From NCBI GenBank assembly GCA_030951065.1, contig JAUZQH010000229.1, forward strand, positions 1-22,756: a DNA stretch of 22,756 nucleotides. The letters are read 5' to 3'. The notes under the pieces were generated by a model. That model saw nothing but the letters and a program-made list of their open reading frames with translations. It searched no databases and was not told the origin of the DNA. How positions within the stretch are numbered: the stretch's first letter is position 1; the number at the start of each line of letters is the position of its first letter. Below are positions 7,587 through 16,111 of this stretch, piece after piece. The translations under genes and the position numbers were made by a program. Source of the stretch: Mariprofundus sp. (GTDB taxonomy: Bacteria; Pseudomonadota; Zetaproteobacteria; Mariprofundales; Mariprofundaceae).

Positions 7587-8507
7587 GTGAACATTACACT
7601 GAAACAGTTTAAGATACTCGAAGCCATTGTCGAGCAGCGCAATTATACCGAGGCTGCGAAGTCGCTGTTCATGACCCAGCCTGCAGTATCCATGCAGGTC
7701 AAGCAGATGGAAGAGCAGATTGGTTTGCCTTTATTTGAACGGGAAGGAAAGCAGGTCAGCGCGACAGAAGCAGGGCTGGAGCTGCTTCACTATGCACAAA
7801 ACATCCGCCAGCAGATCAACGAGGCTTCGGAAGTCATGGAAGAGCTCAGGGGTCTGAAACGGGGCAAGTTACACCTGACCATGGCTTCGACAGCCAACTA
7901 TTTCGCTCCGCAACTGATTGCCGCGTTCCACCATAAATATCCTGCCGCCCGGGTAACACTTGATGTAACCAACCGCACCGGCCTGTTGGATGCGCTGGAT
8001 AACAACACAACCGATATGGTCATCATGGGCACTCCGCCGGATGGGCATCAGCTGACTGGTATTCCATTCCTGGAAAACCCGCTGGTGGTCGTTGCCTGGC
8101 CCGAACATCCATTGGCCCGCCAGAAGTCCATTCGGCTTGCAGATGTCGCCGACGAAGATTTTATTGTGCGCGAACCCGACTCCGGCACCCGCATGGCTAC
8201 TGAACGCTACTTTGCCGAGCATCACCTGAGATTGAGACCACGTATGGAGATGAACCGTGCTGAGGCCATCAAGCAGGCCGTGATGGCCGAACTGGGTCTG
8301 GGCATTGTGTCATTACACACGATTGAAATGGAACTGGCCCTGAAGCGGCTGGTGATACTGAATGTCGAAGATTTTCCCATTATGCGTCAGTGGAATATTG
8401 TATACCGTAACGGTAAACGCTTTGCAGCAATTCCCGATGCCTTCAAGACATTCGTCCAGGAAAATGCCAGAGCACTTATTGATATTGCTCCCCTGAAGAA
8501 AGGATGA
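7587..8507 (+). CDS. cbbR: LysR-type regulator of carbon fixation, CbbR
   Basis: The protein has an N-terminal winged helix (residues 1-60; TEAAKSLFMTQPAVSMQVKQ is the recognition region) and a LysR substrate-binding domain. I chose GTG 7587-7589 because it has AAGGAG five bases upstream and gives the usual family start MNITLKQF and 306 residues. A longer frame from 7470 lacks a ribosome site and adds 39 unrelated residues. It is divergent from cbbM, the classic arrangement for CbbR, which senses metabolites such as phosphorylated intermediates or NADPH and activates cbb genes. The stop overlaps the next gene's ATG. A generic CysB/LysR role is unlikely given the location. Confidence 0.92.
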   Translation: MNITLKQFKILEAIVEQRNYTEAAKSLFMTQPAVSMQVKQMEEQIGLPLFEREGKQVSATEAGLELLHYAQNIRQQINEASEVMEELRGLKRGKLHLTMASTANYFAPQLIAAFHHKYPAARVTLDVTNRTGLLDALDNNTTDMVIMGTPPDGHQLTGIPFLENPLVVVAWPEHPLARQKSIRLADVADEDFIVREPDSGTRMATERYFAEHHLRLRPRMEMNRAEAIKQAVMAELGLGIVSLHTIEMELALKRLVILNVEDFPIMRQWNIVYRNGKRFAAIPDAFKTFVQENARALIDIAPLKKG

Positions 8508-8968
8508 ATCACCCCATGCAAAAGACAAACGAAAAAAGCAGCATCACTGCCAGCCTGCAGTTCGATTTTCGCGGCCAGACATTCAAGCCCTCGATCACCG
8601 TTGATCTGGATGTATTGATGCAAAAGCAGGGTGACCTCAGTGGCCTGCATGATATGCTCGCATCTTCTATCGGACTGGACCCCTACCGCCACGAATATGA
8701 CGTGATGCTGATGCACGACATCACCTTTTCAGAGCCATCCGGACTGGTCAGCGATTTTTTCATGGATGGCCGACTCAATTTCGAAGGTTTTGTCGAGGCA
8801 TGGCAAAAGCAGAAGGCACTTCGTGCACTCGAACCCATTGCCCGGAAGCATCTGGGCATCGTCGACCTGGACCAACATCCGGATATCCGAGATGCCATGC
8901 TCGAAAGCTATCGCTCAGGACAAATGGCACATCGTAAAGACCAATCTCGGGGAAATAGCTGCTTTTAG
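8504..8968 (+). CDS. Uncharacterised protein coupled to cbbR
   Basis: I do not recognise this 154-residue protein. Its ATG at 8504 overlaps the cbbR stop as ATGA; an alternative ATG at 8516 lies 11 bases after AAAGGA and would remove four residues. The sequence is soluble-looking, with no signal peptide or membrane segment. It has an N-terminal strand-rich part containing FDFRGQTFKPS and the acidic VDLDVLM, then helical segments, and a basic tail ending in a cysteine. No zinc or nucleotide-binding motif is seen. The tight coupling to cbbR suggests a role connected with control or assembly of carbon fixation, but this is inference from position only. Its stop overlaps the convergent rraA stop by four bases. 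Confidence 0.75.
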   Translation: MNHPMQKTNEKSSITASLQFDFRGQTFKPSITVDLDVLMQKQGDLSGLHDMLASSIGLDPYRHEYDVMLMHDITFSEPSGLVSDFFMDGRLNFEGFVEAWQKQKALRALEPIARKHLGIVDLDQHPDIRDAMLESYRSGQMAHRKDQSRGNSCF

Positions 8969-9441
8969 ACAACAGGCTGAGTAGAGATCACGATGCCGTC
9001 TTCATCAGCATAAACATATTCCCCCGGTTTAAATATAACATTGGCGAAACAAACAGGGATATCCATCACACCCTGGTTACGCTTGATGGTCTTGCGCGGA
9101 ATCGTTGCCAGCGCCTTTACACCGATATCCACTTTGGCCACGTCGACCGAATCGCGGATACACCCGTTAATGATTACACCCTCCCAGCCGTTTGATGCAC
9201 CCAGCGCAGCCATCACATCACCCATCATCGCACAGTGCAACGAACCTGCACTATCGACCACAAGCACCTTGCCTGTGCCATCCGTTTCAAAAGCCGCTTT
9301 CAAAAACGTATTATCTTCCAGTGCTTTCAGGGTTACAATTTGCCCGGAAAAAGCGGCCCTGCCACCAAAATCACGAAAGACGGGGGCTGCCACCTGCAAA
9401 TCTTCCAGATATTTATCATACAGATCTGTCGTTTTAAACAT
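8965..9441 (-). CDS. rraA: RraA family protein / HMG-CHA aldolase-like oxaloacetate decarboxylase
   Basis: The 158-residue protein fits the RraA/MenG fold: FGGRAAFSGQIVTLKALEDN at 25-44, GKVLVVDSAGSLHCAMMGD at 57-75, NGWEGVIINGCIRDS at 84-98 and PGEYVYADEDGIV at 139-151. E. coli RraA inhibits RNase E and has lost the catalytic Arg-Asp pair. Here that pair is kept (Arg96-Asp97), as in class II 4-hydroxy-4-methyl-2-oxoglutarate aldolases, which also decarboxylate oxaloacetate. The start has AGGA eight bases upstream. It is divergent from the oad operon and convergent with the cbbR partner. RNase E regulation, aldolase activity or both remain possible; the retained pair favours catalysis. Confidence 0.85.
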   Translation of the reverse strand: MFKTTDLYDKYLEDLQVAAPVFRDFGGRAAFSGQIVTLKALEDNTFLKAAFETDGTGKVLVVDSAGSLHCAMMGDVMAALGASNGWEGVIINGCIRDSVDVAKVDIGVKALATIPRKTIKRNQGVMDIPVCFANVIFKPGEYVYADEDGIVISTQPVV

Positions 9442-9503
9442 GAGTGATTCCTCGCATTAAATTCAGGCAATGCTGGCACAGGCTGAATTCGGGAACAAAT
9501 CAG

Positions 9504-9525
9504 TTTCCACGACTTGAAGTGGAAA
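9504..9525. promoter_or_regulatory. Inverted repeat in the rraA-oadG divergent region
   Basis: TTTCCAC (9504-9510) and GTGGAAA (9519-9525) are perfect seven-base inverted arms around an eight-base spacer. The element lies between divergent rraA and oadG, where a shared operator would be expected. No U-tract follows, so a terminator is unlikely. I could not find a convincing sigma-70 promoter nearby. Confidence 0.4.
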
Positions 9526-9591
9526 ATTCAATGTTTTTCTCCTAGTGTAGCCAGCCTGAAAATCCATAAACAATGGGGAGTTCCGGTTATC

Positions 9592-9825
9592 ATGGACGAA
9601 TTAATCAATCAGGGTTTGCAATTGATGGCACTGGGAATGGGCACTGTCTTCCTCTTTCTCGGCCTACTGATCTTCGTCATCACCCTGGTGTCCCGTGTAA
9701 TTCAGAAATATGAACTGAAAGCTGAAGCACCTGCCAGCACATCGACTTCCAGCCATGATGATCTTGTTGACGTCATCAGTGCCGCAATACAACAGTATCG
9801 CTCCGATCACCCCCGCCGCAAATGA
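9592..9825 (+). CDS. oadG: Oxaloacetate decarboxylase gamma subunit
   Basis: The 77-residue product has one N-terminal membrane helix (about residues 11-33, rich in Leu, Phe and Val) and a flexible Ala/Ser-rich linker leading to a polar, basic tail, the standard OadG plan. OadG anchors the complex and helps join the alpha and beta subunits. I chose ATG 9592, which has GGGGAG 11 bases upstream and the typical start MDELINQGLQLMALGMGTVF; the longer frame from 9514 adds unrelated residues. It heads oadGAB, the usual order for these Na+ pumps. Confidence 0.9.
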   Translation: MDELINQGLQLMALGMGTVFLFLGLLIFVITLVSRVIQKYELKAEAPASTSTSSHDDLVDVISAAIQQYRSDHPRRK

Positions 9826-9855
9826 CCACAACACAGCTCCAGGAGAAATCTGCTC

Positions 9856-11628
9856 ATGAATAAGCCGCTCGGAATTACCGAAGTCGCTCTGCGTGATGGT
9901 CACCAATCATTACTGGCCACACGCATGCGCATTGAGGATTTGCTGCCCATTGCAGAAAAAATGGATAAAATCGGTTACTGGTCGATGGAAATATGGGGTG
10001 GCGCCACCTTTGATTCATGCATCCGCTATCTGGGTGAAGACCCGTGGGAGCGCCTGCGTCTGCTCTCCAATGCCATGCCCAACACACGTTCGCAAATGCT
10101 GTTCCGTGGTCAGAATATTCTCGGTTATCGCCATTATGCCGACGATGTCGTCGATGCTTTTGTTGAACGCGCCGCCAAAAACGGCATGGATGTATTCCGT
10201 ATTTTCGATGCCATGAACGATATTCGAAATCTGAAAACGGCAGTCAAGGCGGCCCTGAAGGTGGGTAAACATGCGCAGGGTGCTATCTCCTATACCATCA
10301 GCCCGGTTCATACCATGGACATGTGGATTGATATGGGAAAAGCACTGGAAGATATGGGCTGTCATTCCATCTGTATCAAGGATATGTCGGGACTGCTGAA
10401 ACCCTATGCGGCTGAAGAAATTGTCTCCCGGCTGAAAGAATCGGTAACGATTCCAATTGCGCTGCATTCACATGCGACCACCGGCATGAGTACATCTGCC
10501 ATTCTCAAGGCTGTCGAGGCAGACGTGGATATGGTCGACACCAGTATTTCCTCGATGAGTCACACCTATGGTCATTCTGCTACGGAATCCGTCGTAGCCA
10601 TTATGGAAGATGAAAAACGCGCTACCGGCCTTAACCTCAAACTGCTGGAAGAAATCGCCGCTGACCTCCGGGAGATTCGCAAGAAATACGAAAAATTCGA
10701 AGGCTCCCTGCGCGGCATCGATTCACGCATTCTGGTTGCACAGGTTCCCGGCGGCATGCTCACCAATCTGGAAAGCCAGCTGGTATTACAAAATGCTGAT
10801 GATCGTTTCGATGAAGTATTGGCTGAAATCCCCAGGGTTCGCGAAGATCTGGGGTTTATCCCGCTGGTTACCCCCACATCCCAGATCGTTGGCACGCAGG
10901 CGGTATTCAATGTCCTGGCAGGCGAACGCTATCGCACCATCACCAAGGAAACGGCCGGTATCCTCAAGGGCGCGTACGGTCAAACACCGGCACCGGTAGA
11001 TACAGAACTGCAAATGCGCGTACTCGAAGGTGACAAACCGATTTCCTGTCGACCTGCCGACCTGATTGATGACGAAATGGATAAGCTGACACTGGAATTG
11101 AGCAGCATTGCTGCCGAAAAAGGCTTCGAGTTATCGGACAAACTGATCGACGATGTACTTATCTATGCCCTGTTCCCGCAAGTCGGCCTGAAATTCCTCA
11201 AGAACCGCAATAACCCCGATGCCTTTGAACCGGCCCCATGGCTGGAAGAAGAGACTGAACTGCCACCTGCTATCGCTGAACGCTATCTCATTACAGTCAA
11301 TGGCTCCGATTATGATGTTGTGGTGACACCCGAAGGTGAAGTCAGTTCCATGCATCCTGCCGACAGCGTTCCGATCAACCCGGCTCCGGCTGCTGCCCCG
11401 GCTGTCAACAAGCCCGCCACCTCGGTCGGTGCGCCGATGGCCGGTACTATCTTCAAAATTAACGTTACAACCAATCAACATGTTGAGGATGGTGATGTCA
11501 TCCTGATTATGGAAGCCATGAAAATGGAAACAGAAGTTCGCTCCACGCATAGCGGCACCATTGTCAGCATTGAAGTGAAAGAAGGTGATGCTGTCACCGT
11601 AGGACAACCACTGGTTACTATCTCATGA
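9856..11628 (+). CDS. oadA: Oxaloacetate decarboxylase alpha subunit (biotin carboxyltransferase)
   Basis: The 590-residue protein transfers the carboxyl group of oxaloacetate to biotin, releasing pyruvate. The carboxyltransferase barrel spans roughly residues 1-450, with [10 protein letters not shown] at 11-20, [12 protein letters not shown] near 174-185 and the metal-binding LHSHATTG near 205-212. A Pro/Ala-rich linker near 508-528 leads to the biotinyl domain with EAMKMET at 553-559, placing the biotin on Lys556. AGGAG lies ten bases before the ATG. oadG is 30 bases upstream and oadB overlaps by four bases, so this is one operon. Pyruvate carboxylase subunit B shares the domain order, but adjacent oadG and oadB settle the call. 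Confidence 0.96.
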   Translation: MNKPLGITEVALRDGHQSLLATRMRIEDLLPIAEKMDKIGYWSMEIWGGATFDSCIRYLGEDPWERLRLLSNAMPNTRSQMLFRGQNILGYRHYADDVVDAFVERAAKNGMDVFRIFDAMNDIRNLKTAVKAALKVGKHAQGAISYTISPVHTMDMWIDMGKALEDMGCHSICIKDMSGLLKPYAAEEIVSRLKESVTIPIALHSHATTGMSTSAILKAVEADVDMVDTSISSMSHTYGHSATESVVAIMEDEKRATGLNLKLLEEIAADLREIRKKYEKFEGSLRGIDSRILVAQVPGGMLTNLESQLVLQNADDRFDEVLAEIPRVREDLGFIPLVTPTSQIVGTQAVFNVLAGERYRTITKETAGILKGAYGQTPAPVDTELQMRVLEGDKPISCRPADLIDDEMDKLTLELSSIAAEKGFELSDKLIDDVLIYALFPQVGLKFLKNRNNPDAFEPAPWLEEETELPPAIAERYLITVNGSDYDVVVTPEGEVSSMHPADSVPINPAPAAAPAVNKPATSVGAPMAGTIFKINVTTNQHVEDGDVILIMEAMKMETEVRSTHSGTIVSIEVKEGDAVTVGQPLVTIS

Positions 11629-12770
11629 ACACATTGAACGAACTGCTCATAAAACTGTGGGTCACCACAGGAATCGCCAACTTTGAGTGGGGTCAGGTGC
11701 TGATGATCGGTATCGGCCTGTTGCTGCTCTATCTGGCCATCGTCAAAAAATTTGAACCATTATTGCTCGTCCCCATGGGTTTTGGTGCTATTCTAAGCAA
11801 TATTCCGGTTGCGGAAATTTCCGGACCCGATGGAATTCTGGGCATTCTGTACCACACAGGTATTGAGACCGGCCTGTTCCCGCTACTTATTTTCATGGGC
11901 GTGGGGGCGCTGACCGATTTTGGTGCCCTGATAGCTATGCCACGCACCCTGATGCTGGGCGCAGCAGCCCAGTTCGGTATCTTTGTTACCCTGATCGGTG
12001 CATTGGCCTTGAATATGGTTCCCGGCTTCGAATTCAGCCTGGCAGATGCTGCTGCTATCGGCATTATCGGTGGTGCCGATGGTCCCACGGCCATCTTCCT
12101 GGCATCAAGGCTCTCCCCTGACCTGCTCGGCGCCATTGCTGTAGCAGCCTATTCCTATATGGCGTTGGTGCCGATTATTCAGCCACCCATTATGCGCTGG
12201 CTGACCACAGAAAAAGAGCGCAAAGTGCGTATGGAACAGATGCGCCATGTCAGCAAGGCTGAAAAAATTGCCTTCCCGCTCACAGTGCTACTGCTCTGCG
12301 TGATCTTCCTGCCAACCGCCGCACCGCTGATCGGCATGCTCACTTTCGGAAACCTGCTCAGGGAATGTGGCGTGGTGGACCGGTTATCCAATACAGCACA
12401 GCATGAATTGATTAACATTGTGACTATTTTCCTCGGACTGTCCGTTGGCTCCAAACTGCAAGCCGATCATTTTCTTAATATGGAAACGCTGGGCATCCTG
12501 CTGCTGGGCATGATCGCCTTCGGCATCGGCACTGCAGCCGGCGTATTGATGGGCAAAGTGATGTATCGTTTAAGTGGTGGAAAAATCAACCCGCTGATTG
12601 GTGCAGCCGGTGTATCCGCCGTTCCAATGGCAGCACGCGTGGTGAATAAAGTCGGTCTGGAAGCCGATCATCATAACTTCCTGCTCATGCATGCCATGGG
12701 ACCGAATGTGGCGGGGGTTATTGGTTCCGCTGTTGCTGCCGGTATCCTGTTAGCTGTTGTTGGTGGCTGA
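11625..12770 (+). CDS. oadB: Oxaloacetate decarboxylase beta subunit (Na+-pumping carboxybiotin decarboxylase)
   Basis: The 381-residue integral membrane protein decarboxylates carboxybiotin and exports Na+. Key family stretches are present: [10 protein letters not shown] at 149-158, containing the essential Asp152, and the GLSVGSKLQ region near 280, which matches the second cation-site segment. Hydrophobic helices cover most of the length, with a re-entrant motif around the GGADGPT loop. Its ATG overlaps the oadA stop as ATGA, indicating translational coupling. The length is similar to the shorter OadB/GcdB/MmdB proteins; the partner subunits identify oxaloacetate as substrate. No terminator is evident before the convergent transporter gene. 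Confidence 0.95.
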   Translation: MNTLNELLIKLWVTTGIANFEWGQVLMIGIGLLLLYLAIVKKFEPLLLVPMGFGAILSNIPVAEISGPDGILGILYHTGIETGLFPLLIFMGVGALTDFGALIAMPRTLMLGAAAQFGIFVTLIGALALNMVPGFEFSLADAAAIGIIGGADGPTAIFLASRLSPDLLGAIAVAAYSYMALVPIIQPPIMRWLTTEKERKVRMEQMRHVSKAEKIAFPLTVLLLCVIFLPTAAPLIGMLTFGNLLRECGVVDRLSNTAQHELINIVTIFLGLSVGSKLQADHFLNMETLGILLLGMIAFGIGTAAGVLMGKVMYRLSGGKINPLIGAAGVSAVPMAARVVNKVGLEADHHNFLLMHAMGPNVAGVIGSAVAAGILLAVVGG

Positions 12771-12911
12771 TAAATAAAGCATCACCGACAACCCATCCAT
12801 ACCAGTCAAATCATTCTCTATTCCTTCTGAATGGTTCTTCAGGGAGAAGAAGCCGCCATGGCTGAGACAAATTACAGCGCTTCGATCAAACACATGTGAA
12901 CAGGCCCTGGT
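12771..12911. other. Convergent intergenic region, oadB to yajR-like gene
   Basis: This 141-base gap holds no convincing terminator; the best hairpin is a weak five-pair CTGAA/TTCAG stem near 12826-12842. It does hold a 13-codon open frame, 12858-12899, reading MAETNYSASIKHM after a purine-rich AGGGAGAAG. I do not annotate this as a gene. Confidence 0.4.
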
Positions 12912-14264
12912 TCAGGACTGAAGCAAAGCCTTTGCCGCTTCAGGGTCGAAGTGCTCTTTTTCCACACGCAGATAAGCCACCTTTTCTTCCGCAACAACCC
13001 TGACCTCTGCCACACCCGCCAGTTGCAACAGGGATGCTTCCAGCCTTTTGGCGTCACCGATGCGTGAAGGATCAACAGCCATCATGGTGGCTGAAAGCAT
13101 GCGTGGCGGTGTCATGCCATATGCCAGCCCCAGCCACAGTATTGCACCAAACGAACAGGCAACGAAAATTCCGGTTACGCCAAAATGCCCCAGTAATATG
13201 CCGCCACCGGCTCCACCGACAAAAGCGCCGAGAAACTGGCTGGTTGAATATACCCCCATGGCCGTCCCCTTGCCATCCACCGGTGCAATACGTGATACCA
13301 GCGAAGGCAGGGTTGCTTCCAGTACATTGTAGGCAATAAAAAAGAGCAGCAGGCCGGTAATTACACCGATCCATCCACTATGAGTCATCGATAGTACAGC
13401 GGCGGAAACAGCAATCAGTGCAATCGCAGCCAGAAAAACAGGTTTCAGCTTTTTACGTTTTTCAGCAATGATCACCATTGGGACCATCAATGCCATCGCC
13501 ACCACCAGAATCGGCAAATAGACCCATGAATGGTGTATCGACGGCAAATGCAACTGATCGCGCAATACAAAAGGCAGCGCTATAAACATCGCAGTCATAA
13601 TCGAATGCAGAATCAGAATACCAATATCAAGCCGCAATAATTCCATATTCCGTAGCGCAGCTCCCAACTGGGCGGGAATCGTTTCTGCATCACGATGAAT
13701 TGAGCTGTGCTCCGGCGTAGGAATGGCTGTATGCAGCACCACAATCGCTCCCACCGCCAGCACAGCGGTAAGCCAGAATATGCCATTCACCCCGATAGCA
13801 GCATCCAGCCACGGCCCCAGTATCAGCGACACTGTAAAAGACATCCCGATGGACATGCCGATCATGGCTGTTGCCTTGGTACGTATTTCTTCGCGCGTCA
13901 GGTCGGCCAGCAAAGCCATCATGGCGGCAGCAATAGCACCCGCAGCCTGTAAGGCACGGCCAAATATCACACCCCATATATCATGTGATGACGCTGCAAC
14001 CACGCTACCGATAGCAAAAATAATCAGCCCGGCCGTGATCACCGGTTTTCGCCCGATCCGGTCCGACAACATTCCGAACGGAATCTGCAACAGTGCCATG
14101 GTCAAACCATAAGCCCCCAGCGCCAGTCCGATCAGCATAGGCGTCACGCCATCGAGATGTTCGGCATACAGTGCAAACACCGGCAGAATGAGAAACAGGC
14201 CCAGCATGCGCAGGCTGTAGATACCGGCCAGCGAAAATACACTTCGACGTTCAGCGGAATTCAT
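12912..14264 (-). CDS. yajR: YajR-type MFS transporter with C-terminal YAM domain
   Basis: The 450-residue product resembles E. coli YajR closely in layout and motifs: RRSVFSLAGIYSLRMLGLFL at the start, MFS motif A GMLSDRIGRKP, GRALQAAGAIAAAMMALLADLTREE, and KGTAMGVYSTSQFLGAFVGG in the second half. After 12 membrane helices a soluble ferredoxin-like domain of about 55-65 residues follows (DPSRIGDAKRLEAS ... EVRVVAEEKVAYLRVE), matching the YAM domain. YajR is an inner-membrane drug:H+-antiporter-type protein whose natural substrate is unknown. I chose the ATG at 14262-14264 because AAGGAT lies seven bases upstream; a GTG at 14301-14303 would add 13 unlike residues. The gene appears to be a single unit, convergent with oadB. 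Confidence 0.88.
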   Translation of the reverse strand: MNSAERRSVFSLAGIYSLRMLGLFLILPVFALYAEHLDGVTPMLIGLALGAYGLTMALLQIPFGMLSDRIGRKPVITAGLIIFAIGSVVAASSHDIWGVIFGRALQAAGAIAAAMMALLADLTREEIRTKATAMIGMSIGMSFTVSLILGPWLDAAIGVNGIFWLTAVLAVGAIVVLHTAIPTPEHSSIHRDAETIPAQLGAALRNMELLRLDIGILILHSIMTAMFIALPFVLRDQLHLPSIHHSWVYLPILVVAMALMVPMVIIAEKRKKLKPVFLAAIALIAVSAAVLSMTHSGWIGVITGLLLFFIAYNVLEATLPSLVSRIAPVDGKGTAMGVYSTSQFLGAFVGGAGGGILLGHFGVTGIFVACSFGAILWLGLAYGMTPPRMLSATMMAVDPSRIGDAKRLEASLLQLAGVAEVRVVAEEKVAYLRVEKEHFDPEAAKALLQS

Positions 14265-14429
14265 AAGTTTATCCTTTTCATGATCAACAGAAATTTGATA
14301 CACCCCGCATCCTACACCTCATCTCCAAATAGGAAAAACCGCAAAAATATAAACGCAATTCTCGCACCCTGGTGATGCCTTCAATACGTCGCTGATTTAT
14401 GAAACCCGAGGGCAATATTGGCTTTTTTG

Positions 14430-15638
14430 CTACAAAATGACTTCAAAGCGTAGAAGTCCTACGTTAGCCGTATGAATCGCAGAATTGCCGCCCGGATTAC
14501 GGATAATCTGATACGATGGCTGGATAGTCAGCCACGGCATCAGCACCAGTCGATAGGTTAATTCCAGCGTTGTTTCAGTACTCAGGTGGGTATCAGCTCG
14601 GGCAATGGCGATACCGATATCATCTTCATCGCGTGTTGGAATGATGCCATGCAGGTGAAACCCGCCGCCGATATAACGCGTAATTGCATTCCGTGCAGCC
14701 GGTGCCCAGCCATATTGAAAAAATGCGCCGACCGTGGAATCCACGTCAAAATGCATAATTTCCTGATCAATAATACCGTACATACCATAATCATTCCCGA
14801 ATGTCTGTCCGGCGAAGGCTTTGTCCGCACTGTGATTCCAGTAGCCCACTTTATAAGTAGCTGTGCCGACACTGAATCCGGCCTCGCCAAGCATTAACTT
14901 TCCCTCTGCCGAATGAATACTTCGTGTCGAAGGATCACCATCATAGATAGCCATCTGCACATAGCTGTTACCCGTCGGTGTAACACGAACACGTACAGCC
15001 AAACCCGCCTTGGGGAATAGCGATACCGAGACATTAGCAGACATATCAGGGCCAATACCAAATGAGCTGTCAATAAATAAAGAGCCATAATCCGACACAT
15101 AGAATTCCGAATTCAAATCATGCAGACCAACCAGAACCGACAAAAAACCACCTGAAAACTGCTGTTCATACCATGCCTCATGCACAATAAACTGATCCGG
15201 CGCCTCTATATTACTGGCTGTTTGCAAATCACCGATAATATTGGCGCTCGGGTCACCGCCATGATTGCGCAGCCCATAGATAAACAAAGTCCCTCCTCGC
15301 CACAAACCCAGTTTCTTGCTATCCAACGTCATCGTCAAATCGAGATTATCCTGATAGACCGCGTTATTTCCGCCAGGTGTTCCACCTGAAAAGTCGCGCA
15401 CAAATTCACCGATATAAGCACTTTCAATACGAATTCCACGATCTTCCAGACTGGCTCTTGTGCCTCCCCAGTCACCGCTAATACCCGGCAACACAATATC
15501 ATGCCCATGCAGGGTCGCATCTTGTTGAGCACTTCCCGGCTGTCCGAGAAAACCGGGGGGCTCTGCCTGCGCCGTATGCGCTACAATGACCAGAGTGAAA
15601 AGCAGTAATAAATACCCGACATGATATCTGTGCCTCAC
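14430..15638 (-). CDS. OprB-like carbohydrate-selective porin family protein
   Basis: The 402-residue product starts with a Sec signal peptide (hydrophobic LLLLFTLVIVAHT, probable cleavage after AQA at residue 25) and continues with the OprB pattern: SGDWGGTRASLEDRGIRIE near 55-73, repeated amphipathic strands, and a C-terminal WLTIQPSYQIIRNPGG...ANVGLLRFEVIL. OprB porins form 16-strand outer-membrane channels, originally described for sugars but widespread in non-sugar users. The GTG start at 15636-15638 has GGAGGGAG eight bases upstream. The last residue is Leu rather than the usual Phe of outer-membrane barrels. In a CO2 fixer the solute is unclear. It lies upstream of, and in the same direction as, the YajR-like gene, 165 bases away. 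Confidence 0.85.
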   Translation of the reverse strand: MRHRYHVGYLLLLFTLVIVAHTAQAEPPGFLGQPGSAQQDATLHGHDIVLPGISGDWGGTRASLEDRGIRIESAYIGEFVRDFSGGTPGGNNAVYQDNLDLTMTLDSKKLGLWRGGTLFIYGLRNHGGDPSANIIGDLQTASNIEAPDQFIVHEAWYEQQFSGGFLSVLVGLHDLNSEFYVSDYGSLFIDSSFGIGPDMSANVSVSLFPKAGLAVRVRVTPTGNSYVQMAIYDGDPSTRSIHSAEGKLMLGEAGFSVGTATYKVGYWNHSADKAFAGQTFGNDYGMYGIIDQEIMHFDVDSTVGAFFQYGWAPAARNAITRYIGGGFHLHGIIPTRDEDDIGIAIARADTHLSTETTLELTYRLVLMPWLTIQPSYQIIRNPGGNSAIHTANVGLLRFEVIL

Positions 15639-15686
15639 GTTATTTTCTCCCTCCGTGCCAGGTCGCGCATAACTTAATATTAATAG

Positions 15687-15995
15687 TTAGGGTAAAGCAG
15701 CCCATAAGATAAGGATAAAGAACAGCAACGACAGCAACAGAATGGTCGGTGCCCAGTATTCGGCCGGAAAAGCAATTTTATTCGCCTGCTTTCTGGTCAT
15801 ACCACAGCCCGAACAACGATTGCGATAAAACAGCTTCACCACCAGCAACCACAGCCCCAGAGTGAAAATAATCAGTAACCACGACCAGAAACCGAGTCGG
15901 GGTTTTTGAACTGTTTTTCTTTCACAATAATAGCAATAACGTTTTTTCACAAAGCTGATTAAAGATGATTCTCCCTTCTCATACAAGCCAAACAT
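15687..15995 (-). CDS. Small membrane protein with LITAF-like split zinc ribbon
   Basis: The 102-residue protein has two CxxC pairs, Cys21/Cys24 and Cys61/Cys64, separated by 36 residues that contain a hydrophobic stretch (about 37-56, rich in Trp, Leu and Ile). This is the layout of the LITAF domain, where both pairs bind one zinc and the hydrophobic helix dips into one membrane leaflet. A second hydrophobic segment (about 83-101) ends the protein and looks like a true membrane anchor. The ATG at 15993-15995 has no strong ribosome site. It lies 48 bases before the porin gene in the same direction, so the two may share a transcript. The family call rests on spacing and pattern, and function is unknown. 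Confidence 0.7.
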   Translation of the reverse strand: MFGLYEKGESSLISFVKKRYCYYCERKTVQKPRLGFWSWLLIIFTLGLWLLVVKLFYRNRCSGCGMTRKQANKIAFPAEYWAPTILLLSLLFFILILWAALP

Positions 15996-16111
15996 CGTGC
16001 CGGGTCAGGGCAATCGCATTAATATGCCTTTAAACCCTCCTTTTGATCTGCCCCGGATTGAATATTTCAGCGGCATTTTTTGCATCCTTCGCTCTGACAG
16101 GATAAACTGCG

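Noticed and set aside
9466..9490. TGGCAC near oadG as a sigma-54 promoter
   Set aside because: The -24 half TGGCAC is present but the -12 half lacks the required GC at the correct spacing.
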